NCBI GenBank assembly: GCA_036501145.1
Contig: DASYAV010000022.1
Span: 25,300 to 89,299, forward strand
DNA from: PALSA-505 sp036501145
Lineage (GTDB): Bacteria; Actinomycetota; Actinomycetes; Streptosporangiales; Streptosporangiaceae
Length of the DNA stretch: 64,000 nt
Direction: 5' to 3'
The notes under the pieces are model-generated. The model was not told where the DNA came from and searched no databases. It saw only the letters and a program-made list of their open reading frames with translations. The translations under genes were made by a program, and so were the position numbers. This document shows, in pieces, positions 9,093-17,572 of this stretch; the first letter of the stretch is position 1, and each line of letters begins with the position of its first letter.

Positions 9093-10262
9093 TCAGCGCC
9101 CCCCGGGTCTGGCCAGCGTGGTGCGGGCCGTCCAGCCCTGGTCCCCGCGGGCCACGAAGCCGGCCGCGGCCAGCGCGCCGAGGCAGCGGATAACAGTGTC
9201 GGTATCCACGCCCGCCGACGCCGCGATGGTGACCGGGCCGGCCCCGCCGCGGGCCGGGACCGCGTCGAGCACCAGCGCCTCCTGCGGGGCCAGGGCGTCG
9301 TGGGGCAGAGCGGGGCCGCGGCGCGGCACGGACATGTGCTCCCCTGCCGGGGCGACGCAGTCGAGCACGTCGGCCGCGCCGGTGACGCAGACCGCGTCCC
9401 AGTTCCTGATGATCTCGTGGCAGCCAGCCGAGGCGGCCGAGGTCACCGGGCCGGGCACCGCCATGAGCGGGCGGCACAGGTCCCGGGCGTGCCGGGCGGT
9501 GCTGAGCGCGCCGCTGCGCAGCCCGGCCTCGACGACCACGGTGCCGCGGGTGAGCGCCGCGATCACCCGGTTCCGCACCAGGAACCCGTGCCTGCTCGGC
9601 GCGCGGCCCGGCGGCCACTCGCTGATCAGGGCGCCGTGCACGGTGGCGTCGGCGAACAGGCCAACATGGCCCGCGGGGTACGGGCGGTCGACGCCGCAGG
9701 CGAGCACCGCGAACGTCAGGCCGCCGGTGGCGAGCGCACCGCGGTGCGCGGCGCCGTCGATGCCGTACGCGCCGCCGGAGACCACCGTCCAGCCGTGATC
9801 ACCGAGCGCGGCCGCCATCTCGGTGGCCACGTGGATGCCGTAGCCGGTCGCCGCCCGCGAGCCCACGACGGACACCGAGCGCAGGCAGCCGAAGCGCAGG
9901 TCGCCCGACCCACGCAGCCACAGGGCGTACGGGCCGGCGTCGCCGAGCACGTCCAGCTGGGTTGGCCACTCCGGGTCACCCGGGCAGGCCAGCCGGACCC
10001 CGCGACGCTGCCAGTCGCCGAGGTCCGGCCAGGCCGGGGCGGCCGCGGCGCGGGCGGCCCAGCGGCGCAGCCCGCGGGTGACCGCCCCGGGGTCGCGGTC
10101 CGGGTGGTTCATGCTGGCCGGGAGCCGGCCGGCGGCGATGGCCGCGACGACGGCGGCCGGCTCGTTGCCGCGCAGCAGCTCACCGAGCAGCTGGTCGCCG
10201 GGCTCGGCCAGGCAGGTGAGCCTGGCACGGGCCGCACGCTGCCGCCGCTCGCCGGGGGTCAT
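9093..10262 (-). CDS. dprA: DNA processing protein DprA
   Basis: A 389-residue DprA/Smf homologue. The Rossmann-like core has SVVGSRAATGYG, VVSGGAYGIDGAAH and GTVVVEAGLRSGAL, and a C-terminal winged-helix-like region follows (ALVLDAVPARGGAGPVTIAA). DprA protects incoming single-stranded DNA and loads RecA on it during transformation; many non-competent actinobacteria keep the gene. The ATG at 10262 overlaps the stop of comM (ATGA), so the two are coupled. It ends the yraN-comM-dprA run; no whiG or recombinase gene follows, unlike in some relatives. Confidence 0.93.
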   Translation of the reverse strand: MTPGERRQRAARARLTCLAEPGDQLLGELLRGNEPAAVVAAIAAGRLPASMNHPDRDPGAVTRGLRRWAARAAAAPAWPDLGDWQRRGVRLACPGDPEWPTQLDVLGDAGPYALWLRGSGDLRFGCLRSVSVVGSRAATGYGIHVATEMAAALGDHGWTVVSGGAYGIDGAAHRGALATGGLTFAVLACGVDRPYPAGHVGLFADATVHGALISEWPPGRAPSRHGFLVRNRVIAALTRGTVVVEAGLRSGALSTARHARDLCRPLMAVPGPVTSAASAGCHEIIRNWDAVCVTGAADVLDCVAPAGEHMSVPRRGPALPHDALAPQEALVLDAVPARGGAGPVTIAASAGVDTDTVIRCLGALAAAGFVARGDQGWTARTTLARPGGR

Positions 10263-11815
10263 GAGCCGACTCCCAGCCAGAGGCCGAGCGCGTAGCAGGT
10301 CTCGTCCGGGCCTGGCCGCGGCTTGCCGGCCAGGTCGGCGAGGGTCCAGGAGACCCGCAGTACGCGGTCCACACCACGGGCACTGATCTCGCCGAGATCC
10401 ATCGCCCGCTCCAACGGCACCAATGCACCCTGAGCGGGCGTGAATCGACGCCGCATCTCACTACCTGGTACTTGCGCATTCAGCCGCCAAGGAGTTCCCG
10501 CCAGGCGACGGGCCATCCGCTCTCGTGCGGACGCCACCCGCTCGGCCACGACGGAACTGGTCTCTGCGGACCGGCCATCGCTGAGCAGTTCCGCCCGCCC
10601 AACTGGGAGCAACTCGACCTTCACGTCCACTCGGTCGAGCAACGGCCCTGATAGGCGTCCGAGGTAGCGGCGCCTCACATTCGGCGTGCACGTGCACTTG
10701 GAGCGCGTGCCCCCACCTCGTGCGCATGGACATGGATTGGCCGCAAGAACCAGGCTGAACCTCGCAGGGAAACGAGCCGTCTGCCCCGAACGGGCGACCA
10801 CCACCTCACCGGACTCCAGCGGTTGGCGCAGTGCATCCAGCACGTCGGAGGCGAATTCGGGCGCTTCATCGAGGAACAGCACTCCCATGTGGGCCAGGGA
10901 AGCCACGCCTGGGTGTATGGTCCCGCTGCCGCCGCCGACAATCGCCGCCTTGCTTGCTGTGTGATGTGGGGCACAGAACGGCGGCTCGCATATCAATGGG
11001 CTGCCTGGTGGCAACGTCCCTGCAACCGAGTGGATTGACGTCACTTCAAGAGCTGCGCCAGGCTCCAAGCTCGGCAAAATGGTGGGGATGCGCTCGGCCA
11101 ACATCGTCTTGCCGGCACCTGGAGGGCCGAGTAGCAAGAGATGATGACCTCCTGCTGCGGATATTTCGGCGGCACGCCGGGCCAGGGGTTGACCGAGCAC
11201 ATCGGCGAGGTTAGGCCCATCGGGGCTACGACATGCACCCCATGCTGCGACGTCGTGAGAGGCATCGAAATAACGCGCCGCGTCTGGCCCATCACCGGAT
11301 GCATCCCCGCGGATCCATCGCACTGCGGCCGCCAAGTTTGATGCACTGATCACCCGCATCCCTGGTACGAGAGCAGCCTCCGGCGCATTGGCTTCCGGCA
11401 CCATGACCTCACCGAAGCCTGCAGTAGCTGCCGCAGCAACCGCAGGCAGGACACCGCATACCGGGCGCAGCCGACCGTCCAGCCCGAGCTCGCCGAGGAA
11501 GACGATTTTGTCCAGTGCTGCTGTTGGCGTTGCTCCGGAGGCAGCCAGGATGGCCAATGCGATGCCGAGATCAAAGCCGCTGCCGCGCTTGGGCAGGCTG
11601 GCCGGGGACAAACCGACCGTGATTCTGCGGTTCGGCCAGTCCTCGCTGCTATTCACGATCGCGGCGCGGATCCGATCTCTGGCCTCGCGAAGCGCCGTGT
11701 CCGGCAGGCCAACGAGGAGCAGCGCGACCAGCCCGTTTTCGATGTCGGCCTCGATCTCGACAAGGTGCCCTTCTACGCCGACGAGCGCCACCGAGTGCGT
11801 GCGGGCCAGCGTCAT
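10259..11815 (-). CDS. comM: YifB/ComM-family Mg-chelatase-like ATPase
   Basis: A 518-residue AAA+ protein. The N-terminal Lon-protease-like ChlI domain covers about residues 20-150 (VGLPDTALREARDRIRAAI). The Mg-chelatase ATPase domain has Walker A LLLGPPGAGKTMLAER, Walker B VLFLDEAPEF and the Cys-rich segment NPCPCARGGGTRSKCTC. In Vibrio, ComM is a hexameric branch-migration helicase for natural transformation. ATG at 11815 is used because it overlaps the yraN stop by one base and the family begins there; the frame extends upstream only through yraN. The middle of this gene is clearly less GC-rich than dprA and yraN on either side, so replacement by recombination is possible. Confidence 0.92.
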   Translation of the reverse strand: MTLARTHSVALVGVEGHLVEIEADIENGLVALLLVGLPDTALREARDRIRAAIVNSSEDWPNRRITVGLSPASLPKRGSGFDLGIALAILAASGATPTAALDKIVFLGELGLDGRLRPVCGVLPAVAAAATAGFGEVMVPEANAPEAALVPGMRVISASNLAAAVRWIRGDASGDGPDAARYFDASHDVAAWGACRSPDGPNLADVLGQPLARRAAEISAAGGHHLLLLGPPGAGKTMLAERIPTILPSLEPGAALEVTSIHSVAGTLPPGSPLICEPPFCAPHHTASKAAIVGGGSGTIHPGVASLAHMGVLFLDEAPEFASDVLDALRQPLESGEVVVARSGQTARFPARFSLVLAANPCPCARGGGTRSKCTCTPNVRRRYLGRLSGPLLDRVDVKVELLPVGRAELLSDGRSAETSSVVAERVASARERMARRLAGTPWRLNAQVPGSEMRRRFTPAQGALVPLERAMDLGEISARGVDRVLRVSWTLADLAGKPRPGPDETCYALGLWLGVGS

Positions 11816-12171
11816 CAGCTGACCCCGCGGATGTGCTCGATGGTAAAGCCGCCGGAGCCGTCCCTGGTGACCCCGATGACGTCGATCCGGATGTCGTCGA
11901 ACAGCACGCCGTTGGCGGTCAGCCAGCGGTAGGCCAGCTGACGCAGCCTGCGGTACTTGCGGCGGGTTACCGCCTCCAGCGGCGTGCCGTAGCGGGTGCT
12001 GGACCGGGTCTTGACCTCGCATACGACGAGCACCCGCCGCTCCACGGCGACGATGTCGATCTCGCCCACCGAGCAGCGCCAGTTACGGGCCAGCACGCGC
12101 AGGCCGCCGCGCTCCAGGTACTCGGCAGCGGCCTGCTCGCCGTCCCGGCCCAGCACATCCTTGGGGTGCAT
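11815..12171 (-). CDS. UPF0102 (YraN) family endonuclease-like protein
   Basis: A 118-residue protein with the YraN layout: GRDGEQAAAEYLERGGLRVL, then the restriction-like core GEIDIVAV and VCEVKTRSSTRYG. The D and E-x-K pattern is that of a nuclease fold, but its cellular function is unknown. ATG at 12171 is chosen because homologues start with this short N-terminus; the open frame continues upstream without family similarity. It is coupled to comM by a one-base overlap. Confidence 0.9.
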   Translation of the reverse strand: MHPKDVLGRDGEQAAAEYLERGGLRVLARNWRCSVGEIDIVAVERRVLVVCEVKTRSSTRYGTPLEAVTRRKYRRLRQLAYRWLTANGVLFDDIRIDVIGVTRDGSGGFTIEHIRGVS

Positions 12172-12540
12172 GGACACCACCTCCGGCACCAAACCTGCCG
12201 GGGACGGCAGCAGCCCGGGATAGCTGCTTGCGCGCCTGTGCAGGGCAGCAGAGCCAGGCACGCATGCTGTGCATATCAGGACCGCACTGTCAGACGCCTG
12301 TGCCTCGGCGCACGGATGAATGTATGCCCAGGTGAGGTAGCCGGCGATGCATGCCGGAGCGCACGTTGCGATAGCGGACGAAAGTCGGATAGGCAGAAAA
12401 TCGTGGCTGGCACCTGGCACTGGCCATGACGGCTCCTGGGCAGCACGGCGGCCGACCCCGGCGGGGCAGGCGTCCCCGACCCCCGACCCGGCGACCGTCC
12501 CGGCCCGCGCGGATGCCGGCAGGGCCGGTCGCGGCAGCAC
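12172..12540. other. Intergenic stretch upstream of yraN
   Basis: About 370 bp without a supported gene. It should contain the yraN-comM-dprA promoter. The part next to 12540 may be decayed sequence from the missing N-terminus of the MmyB-type regulator fragment, but no helix-turn-helix can be read in any frame. Confidence 0.5.
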
Positions 12541-13015
12541 GGGCCGTGTCTGGGCATGCTCGACTGGCCGCCGCGGCAGCGCAACACGATCCGCTACACG
12601 TTCCTGCATCCGGCCGCCCGCGACCTGTGGCCCGACTGGGAGCAGAAGGCCAAGGCGTGCGTGGCCCACCTGCGCGCGGTGGCCGGGACCGACCCGGACG
12701 CCCCGGATCTGGCCGCGCTGATCGGCGAGCTGATCGTGAAGAGCGCCGACTTCACCCGGCTGTGGGAGCGCTACGACGTGCGGACCGTGGGCTTCGGGCA
12801 GAAGACGTTCCGGCACCCGGTGGTCGGCACGCTGACGCTCGCCCACGAGGTGCTGCGGATCAACGGGACCAGCGGCCTGCGGGCCACGGTCTACATGGCC
12901 GAGGCGGGCACCCCCCGACCACGACAAGATCCAGCTCCTGGACCTGGCGGACCTGGACAGCATCGGCCCGGTACCGGACGAGCTGGCCAGCGAGGCAGCC
13001 CGCCAGGAAGGCTAG
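12541..13015 (+). pseudogene. Fragment of an XRE-family regulator with MmyB-like ligand-binding domain
   Basis: The readable part is the C-terminal MmyB-like domain: PPRQRNTIRYTFLHPAARDL, WERYDVRTVGFGQKTFRHPV and GTLTLAHEVLRINGTSGLRA. Full-length members are about 280 residues with an N-terminal helix-turn-helix, which is absent here. A run of six C at 12911-12916 shifts the frame; with five C the sequence would continue GTPDHDKIQLLDLADLD to a TAG at 13013-13015. Two independent lesions, 5' truncation and frameshift, argue for a true pseudogene and not a sequencing error. Confidence 0.75.
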
Positions 13016-13042
13016 GCCGCCCGGCGGCTCATCGGCCGTCGG

Positions 13043-13372
13043 TCAGGAGCCGAAGCCTGACTTCGTGTCGGGGAGGTCGAGGTCGCTCTTGGCCAGCTCC
13101 TCGATGTTGACGTCCTTGAACGTGACGACCCTGACGTTCTTCACGAAGCGGGCGGGCCGGTACATGTCCCAGACCCACGCGTCCTGCATGGTGACCTCGA
13201 AGAAAACCTCGCCGTTCTCGGCCGTGCGCACGTTCAGCTCGACGGAGTTGGTGAGGTAGAACCGGCGCTCGGTCTCGACCACGTGGCTGAACAACCCCAC
13301 CACGTCGCGGTACTCGCGGTAGAGCTGAAGCTCCATCTCGGTCTCGTACTTCTCGAGATCCTCTTGGCTCAT
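13043..13372 (-). CDS. DUF2469 family protein
   Basis: A 109-residue acidic protein conserved throughout actinobacteria between rnhB and yraN. It begins MSQEDLEKYETEMELQLYRE and contains VVETERRFYLTNSVELN and DAWVWDMYRPARFVKNVRVV. Its function is unknown. ATG at 13372 matches the family N-terminus. It lies 32 bp downstream of rnhB and probably belongs to the same transcript. Confidence 0.93.
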   Translation of the reverse strand: MSQEDLEKYETEMELQLYREYRDVVGLFSHVVETERRFYLTNSVELNVRTAENGEVFFEVTMQDAWVWDMYRPARFVKNVRVVTFKDVNIEELAKSDLDLPDTKSGFGS

Positions 13373-13404
13373 GATTCCCCTCCGAGCACCATTGTCCCCC
13401 CGGG

Positions 13405-14316
13405 TCAACCTACGTGCAGCGCATCGGTGCTCAGCACCGCCGCGTCGTCGCTGCCGGGCAGCCCGGCCACCTCCGCCGGGCCCTCCTGGGCGGGCACCAG
13501 CTGGGCCGGCAGCACCCGGGCCAGGCCGTGCGCCCGGGCCGCCTCGATCACGTTGACGTAGGAGAACCGGTGCGAGACACACGGGCCGTGCGCCATCAGC
13601 GCATCCCGGTGGTCGGTGGTGCAATAGCCCTTGTGCTGGGCGAACCCGTACTGCGGGTGCCGCTCATCCAGGTCGGTCATGATCCGGTCCCTGGTCACCT
13701 TGGCCAGGATCGACGCGGCGGCCACGCACCCGGCCACCTGGTCGCCCTTCCACATGGCCAGCGACGGCGTGCCCAGGCCACGCACCGGGAAGCCGTCGGT
13801 GAGCACGAACCCCGGCTTGCATGCCAGCCCGGCCATGGCCCGGCGCATCCCGGCGACGTTGCAGACGTGCAGGCCGAGCCGGTCGATGTCGGTGGACGGG
13901 ATGACCACCACGTGCCAGTCGAACGCCGCCCTGACCAGGTGCCGGTACACCTCTTCGCGGGCGAGCGGGGTCAGTTCCTTCGAGTCGGCCAGGCCGGGCA
14001 CCGCGACCCGGCCGCCGGGCCGGAGCACGACGGCCGCCACCACCAGCGGGCCGGCGCAGGCGCCCCGGCCGGCCTCGTCGATGCCGGCCACCGGGCCGAA
14101 CCCGGCCCGGTCCAGCACCCGCTCGTAGGCGGCCAGCCCGGAAGACGTGCGCGGCGTGTACCCGGGATTGCGGCCGTGCGGCCGCCACGGCCAGCCGGTC
14201 GCGGCGGCCAGGCCGGCGCGGGGAGCCTTACGTTCCTGGCGGGAAAGACGCCCTACGGCAGAACGTTTCCGGGCGCCCCCCGCCCGGCGTGCACGCCCCC
14301 GCAGGCTCTCACTCAC
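13405..14316 (-). CDS. rnhB: Ribonuclease HII
   Basis: RNase HII, which cuts the RNA strand of RNA/DNA hybrids and removes misincorporated ribonucleotides. Catalytic motifs: GIDEAGRG, DSKELT and CVAAASILAKVTRDRIM with the later acidic residues. GTG at 14316 overlaps the lepB stop (GTGA); ATG at 14334 is an alternative. Compared with the usual 230-250 residues, the product has an Arg-rich N-terminal extension of about 60 residues before the conserved YERVLDRAGFGPVAGID. Part of that extension is encoded by a palindromic element also present in glnD, so it may be a late insertion. Confidence 0.92.
   Translation of the reverse strand: MSESLRGRARRAGGARKRSAVGRLSRQERKAPRAGLAAATGWPWRPHGRNPGYTPRTSSGLAAYERVLDRAGFGPVAGIDEAGRGACAGPLVVAAVVLRPGGRVAVPGLADSKELTPLAREEVYRHLVRAAFDWHVVVIPSTDIDRLGLHVCNVAGMRRAMAGLACKPGFVLTDGFPVRGLGTPSLAMWKGDQVAGCVAAASILAKVTRDRIMTDLDERHPQYGFAQHKGYCTTDHRDALMAHGPCVSHRFSYVNVIEAARAHGLARVLPAQLVPAQEGPAEVAGLPGSDDAAVLSTDALHVG
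14240..14272. repeat. Short palindromic element inside rnhB
   Basis: The core 14242-14261 matches glnD positions 23052-23071 in 19 of 20 bases (GGAAAGACRCCCTACGGCAG). Arms CGGGAAA and TTTCCGG form an imperfect hairpin around it. Read on the coding strand it gives SAVGRLS, within the non-conserved N-terminal extension of RNase HII. Confidence 0.55.
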
Positions 14317-15398
14317 TGGCGGCGGCGACGCCATCCGCGGGCAAGCCGCCGGCGCAGCCGCCGCTGCCCCCAGGTCAGCGGGACGGCGCCGATGAATCCC
14401 GCCGCGAGCGGCAGCGATGACCCGGCGGGCGTGACGGGGATGGTGAACGTATCCGCGGTGGCCGGCCGCGCCGCACCGGCGGCGGACGAGCCATGGCTCG
14501 CGTTCAGGGTGGACTGCTCGAAGGTCGGCGGGATGTTCAGCACGTGCCACCGGCTGGGCGGCCAGACCACCCAGAACGCCCGGCCGACGACCATGTTCTC
14601 CGGGATCGAGCCGCCGCCGGGGTAGCCGCGGTGGTCGCGGGAGTCGTCGGACACCGCCCGGTGGTCGCCCATCACCCACAGCCGCCCGGGCGGCACGGTG
14701 ATGCTGAACGGGATCGTGGACGGCGCGTTACCCGGGAAGAGATAGGACTTCTCGCTGAGCGCGATGCCGTTGACGGTGATCTGGCCCTTGGGGTTGCAGC
14801 ACCGCACGTGATCACCGGGGACGCCGATGACCCGCTTGATGTAGTCGGTCTGCCCCGGCGCGGCGCCGAACAGCCCGATGACCGCGCGGTAGAGGCGGTC
14901 GAAGATGTTCGGCGTCGGCGGCGTCGGCCCCGGGTCCCACGACCCCTGGCCGTTGAACACGATGACGTCGCCGCGGTGGATCGGCCGCAGGTGATAGACG
15001 ATCTTGTTGACCAGGACCTTGTCGCCGATCTCCAGGGTGTTCTCCATCGAGCCGGACGGGATGAAGTACGCCTGGAACGCGTAGGTCTTGATGATGAGCG
15101 CGAGGACCAGCGCGATCAGGATGAGGATCGGCATCTCTTTGAAGAACGAGCCGCGCTTCTTCGGCTTCTCGCCCTTCTTCTTCTTCTTGCCGCCGCTGCC
15201 GCCGGGACCGTCGCCGCCGGTGGCGGCGTGCCTGGGCTTCTGCTCCTCGCCGCCCTCAGCCCCCGGCTGGGCTGCCCCCGGCCGTGCTGCCCCGGGCTGG
15301 GCCGCCCCGGGCTGGGCCTGGCCGTTGCCGGGCATGCCCGGCACGTCGGCACCGCCCTCGGGGAGGGCGGGATCGAGGGCGCGCTGCTCTTCGTCCAT
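14313..15398 (-). CDS. lepB: Signal peptidase I
   Basis: Type I signal peptidase, which removes signal peptides at the outer membrane face. A disordered Gly/Ala/Pro N-terminus with PGAAQPGA repeats and a basic KKKKKGEKPKKRG patch precede one membrane helix (PILILIALVLALIIKTYAF). The catalytic Ser is in PSGSMENTL and the general-base Lys in DYIKRVIGVPGD, followed by GDHRAVSDDSRD. Near the C-terminus is a second hydrophobic stretch (AAGFIGAVPLTW) and a basic tail. Start choice: ATG at 15398 (361 residues); in-frame ATGs at 15443 and 15428 would add up to 15 residues. It follows rplS and overlaps rnhB. Confidence 0.92.
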   Translation of the reverse strand: MDEEQRALDPALPEGGADVPGMPGNGQAQPGAAQPGAARPGAAQPGAEGGEEQKPRHAATGGDGPGGSGGKKKKKGEKPKKRGSFFKEMPILILIALVLALIIKTYAFQAYFIPSGSMENTLEIGDKVLVNKIVYHLRPIHRGDVIVFNGQGSWDPGPTPPTPNIFDRLYRAVIGLFGAAPGQTDYIKRVIGVPGDHVRCCNPKGQITVNGIALSEKSYLFPGNAPSTIPFSITVPPGRLWVMGDHRAVSDDSRDHRGYPGGGSIPENMVVGRAFWVVWPPSRWHVLNIPPTFEQSTLNASHGSSAAGAARPATADTFTIPVTPAGSSLPLAAGFIGAVPLTWGQRRLRRRLARGWRRRRQ

Positions 15399-15510
15399 CA
15401 CTGTTGTGAGCCTAGCGTCCGGGTCCATCCGAATGACTGGCAAGACAGGCGCAGCCGTCTCGGCAAATTATTGTCGTTAACCCCAGGCGGTGCCCCCACC
15501 GCGCGCCGCC

Positions 15511-15867
15511 CTACCTGGTGCCGACGCGACGTTCCTTGATCCGGGCGGCCTTGCCGCGCAGATCGCGCAGGTAGTAGAGCTTGGCGCGGCGGACGCGGCC
15601 GTGCGTGACGACCTCGATGTGGTCGATCGACGGGCTGTGCACCGGGAAGGTCCGCTCCACGCCGACGCCGTAGCTGATCTTGCGGACGGTAAACGTCTCG
15701 CGGATGCCACCGCCCTGGCGCCGGATCACCACGCCCTGGAAGACCTGGATCCGGGACCGGCTGCCCTCCTTGACCCGGACGTGCACCTTGAGGGTGTCAC
15801 CGGGGCGGAAGTCCGGAATGTCCGTGCGGGCCTGGGCCTGCTCGAGGTCGGCGATCGCGGTGTGCAT
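15511..15867 (-). CDS. rplS: 50S ribosomal protein bL19
   Basis: A 118-residue ribosomal protein at the interface of the two subunits. It shows the family sequences FRPGDTLKVHVRVKEGSRSR, QVFQGVVIRRQGGGIRETFT and VERTFPVHSPSIDHIEVV. Full length. It follows trmD with a 128-bp gap that could hold its own promoter or leader and precedes lepB. Confidence 0.97.
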   Translation of the reverse strand: MHTAIADLEQAQARTDIPDFRPGDTLKVHVRVKEGSRSRIQVFQGVVIRRQGGGIRETFTVRKISYGVGVERTFPVHSPSIDHIEVVTHGRVRRAKLYYLRDLRGKAARIKERRVGTR

Positions 15868-15995
15868 GGCTGTGGTTCCTCGCTGCTAGCTCTGCGTGCA
15901 CGGGCATTTCCGCGTGCGGCGGCGGTCGTGTCAGGTCTGGGGCCTGGCACCCCGGAATGCACCCCGGCACGGCTATCAGGCCAGGGGGCGACGTT

Positions 15996-16802
15996 TCAGT
16001 GTGCCATATCCTCGCCGTCAACCGGAAAATGAGTCTCGGATAGGACCGCTTTGTCCCGTTCGTCGAGCGGGCCGAGCCCCGCCGCGAGGTCCGGCCGGTT
16101 CTGCGCGGTGCGGCGCAGCGCGGCGTCCCGCCGCCACCGGGCGATGGCCCCGTGGTCGCCGGACAGCAGCACCGGCGGAACCTCGTGCCCGCGCCAGACC
16201 CGGGGCCGGGTGTACACCGGCCCCTCGAGCAGGCCGGCCATGTCGCCCCCGCCGGCGCCGAACGAGTCGTCGGCCACCGACCGTTCGTTGCCGAGCACGC
16301 CGGGCAGCAGCCGGCACACCGCCTCGATCATCACCAGCGCCGCCGACTCGCCGCCTGCCAGCACGTAATCGCCGATGCTGACCTCGTCCACCTCCGCGCG
16401 GGAGCGCGCCTCGGCGATCACCCGGGAGTCGATGCCCTCGTAGCGGCCGCAGGCGAAGACCAGGTGGCTGGCCCGGGCGTAGGCGGCCGCGGTGTGCTGG
16501 GTGAACAGGGTGCCGCTCGGCGAGGGCACGACCAGCCGCGATTGTTTCCTTGACGGCTTCGCCTCGCCGGAGCCGCCCGGCAGCACGGCGTCGAGCGCCG
16601 CACCCCACGGCTCGGGCTTCATCACCATGCCCGGCCCGCCACCGTAGGCGGTGTCGTCCACGGTGTGGTGAACGTCACGTGTCCAGGACCGCAGGTCGTG
16701 CACGGCGAACTCGATGTCGCCCCGCTCGGCGGCCTTGCCGATGAGCGACATCTGCAGCGGGGCGAAGTACCCCGGGAAGATCGTGATGATGTCGATGCGC
16801 AC
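15996..16802 (-). CDS. trmD: tRNA (guanine-N1)-methyltransferase TrmD
   Basis: TrmD methylates G37 of tRNAs using S-adenosylmethionine and so prevents frameshifting. The trefoil-knot motifs are visible: LVFACGRYEGIDSRVI, SIGDYVLAGGESAALVMIEA and VYTRPRVWRGHEVPPVLLSG. The 268 residues are a normal length, and the start MRIDIITIFPGYF is canonical. It begins 3 bp downstream of rimM, as in most bacteria. Confidence 0.97.
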   Translation of the reverse strand: MRIDIITIFPGYFAPLQMSLIGKAAERGDIEFAVHDLRSWTRDVHHTVDDTAYGGGPGMVMKPEPWGAALDAVLPGGSGEAKPSRKQSRLVVPSPSGTLFTQHTAAAYARASHLVFACGRYEGIDSRVIAEARSRAEVDEVSIGDYVLAGGESAALVMIEAVCRLLPGVLGNERSVADDSFGAGGGDMAGLLEGPVYTRPRVWRGHEVPPVLLSGDHGAIARWRRDAALRRTAQNRPDLAAGLGPLDERDKAVLSETHFPVDGEDMAH

Positions 16803-16805
16803 GGT

Positions 16806-17312
16806 TCAGGGGTCCAGAAGCCCGGCGGGTGGGTCGATGACCAGGCGCCCGGCAGCCACGTCGACCTCGGGCACGATGGCCGCGACGAACGGGACGAGCA
16901 GCTCGGGCACCGCCGGCGTCTGCACGACCAGCAAATCCTGGCCATGATGGCGCACGTCGGTCACCGCGCCCACCCGGTCGCCGCCGGTCGTGACCACGTC
17001 AAGCCCGATCAGCTCGGCGTCGTGGAACTCGTCGGGGTCACCGGTCGGGGCGATGTCGGCGGAGTCGATGGTCAGCCAGGTGCCGCGCATCTGCTCGGCC
17101 GCGGTCCGGTCCGGGATCTCGGCGAACGTGACGAGCAGCTGGCCGGAGTGCCAGCGGACCGCGGTCGGGGTGAGCGGGCCTCGTTCGGCCGGGTCGGTGG
17201 CCAGCGAGGTGCCCACGGCGAACCGGTCGCCGGGGTCGTCGGTGTGCACCTCGACGGCCACGTCGCCGCGAACCCCGTGCGGCCGCCGGATCCGGCCCAC
17301 GACAAGCTGCAT
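16806..17312 (-). CDS. rimM: 16S rRNA processing protein RimM
   Basis: A 168-residue maturation factor of the 30S subunit that binds uS19. The N-terminal RimM domain starts MQLVVGRIRRPHGVRGDVAV and a PRC-barrel follows (DLLVVQTPAVPELLVPFVAA). ATG at 17312 lies 17 bp after the khpA stop and matches the family; the open frame upstream runs into khpA. Part of the rpsP-khpA-rimM-trmD operon. Confidence 0.95.
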   Translation of the reverse strand: MQLVVGRIRRPHGVRGDVAVEVHTDDPGDRFAVGTSLATDPAERGPLTPTAVRWHSGQLLVTFAEIPDRTAAEQMRGTWLTIDSADIAPTGDPDEFHDAELIGLDVVTTGGDRVGAVTDVRHHGQDLLVVQTPAVPELLVPFVAAIVPEVDVAAGRLVIDPPAGLLDP

Positions 17313-17328
17313 GGCTTGAGCCGCTGGG

Positions 17329-17571
<243 letters not shown>

Positions 17572-17572
17572 C

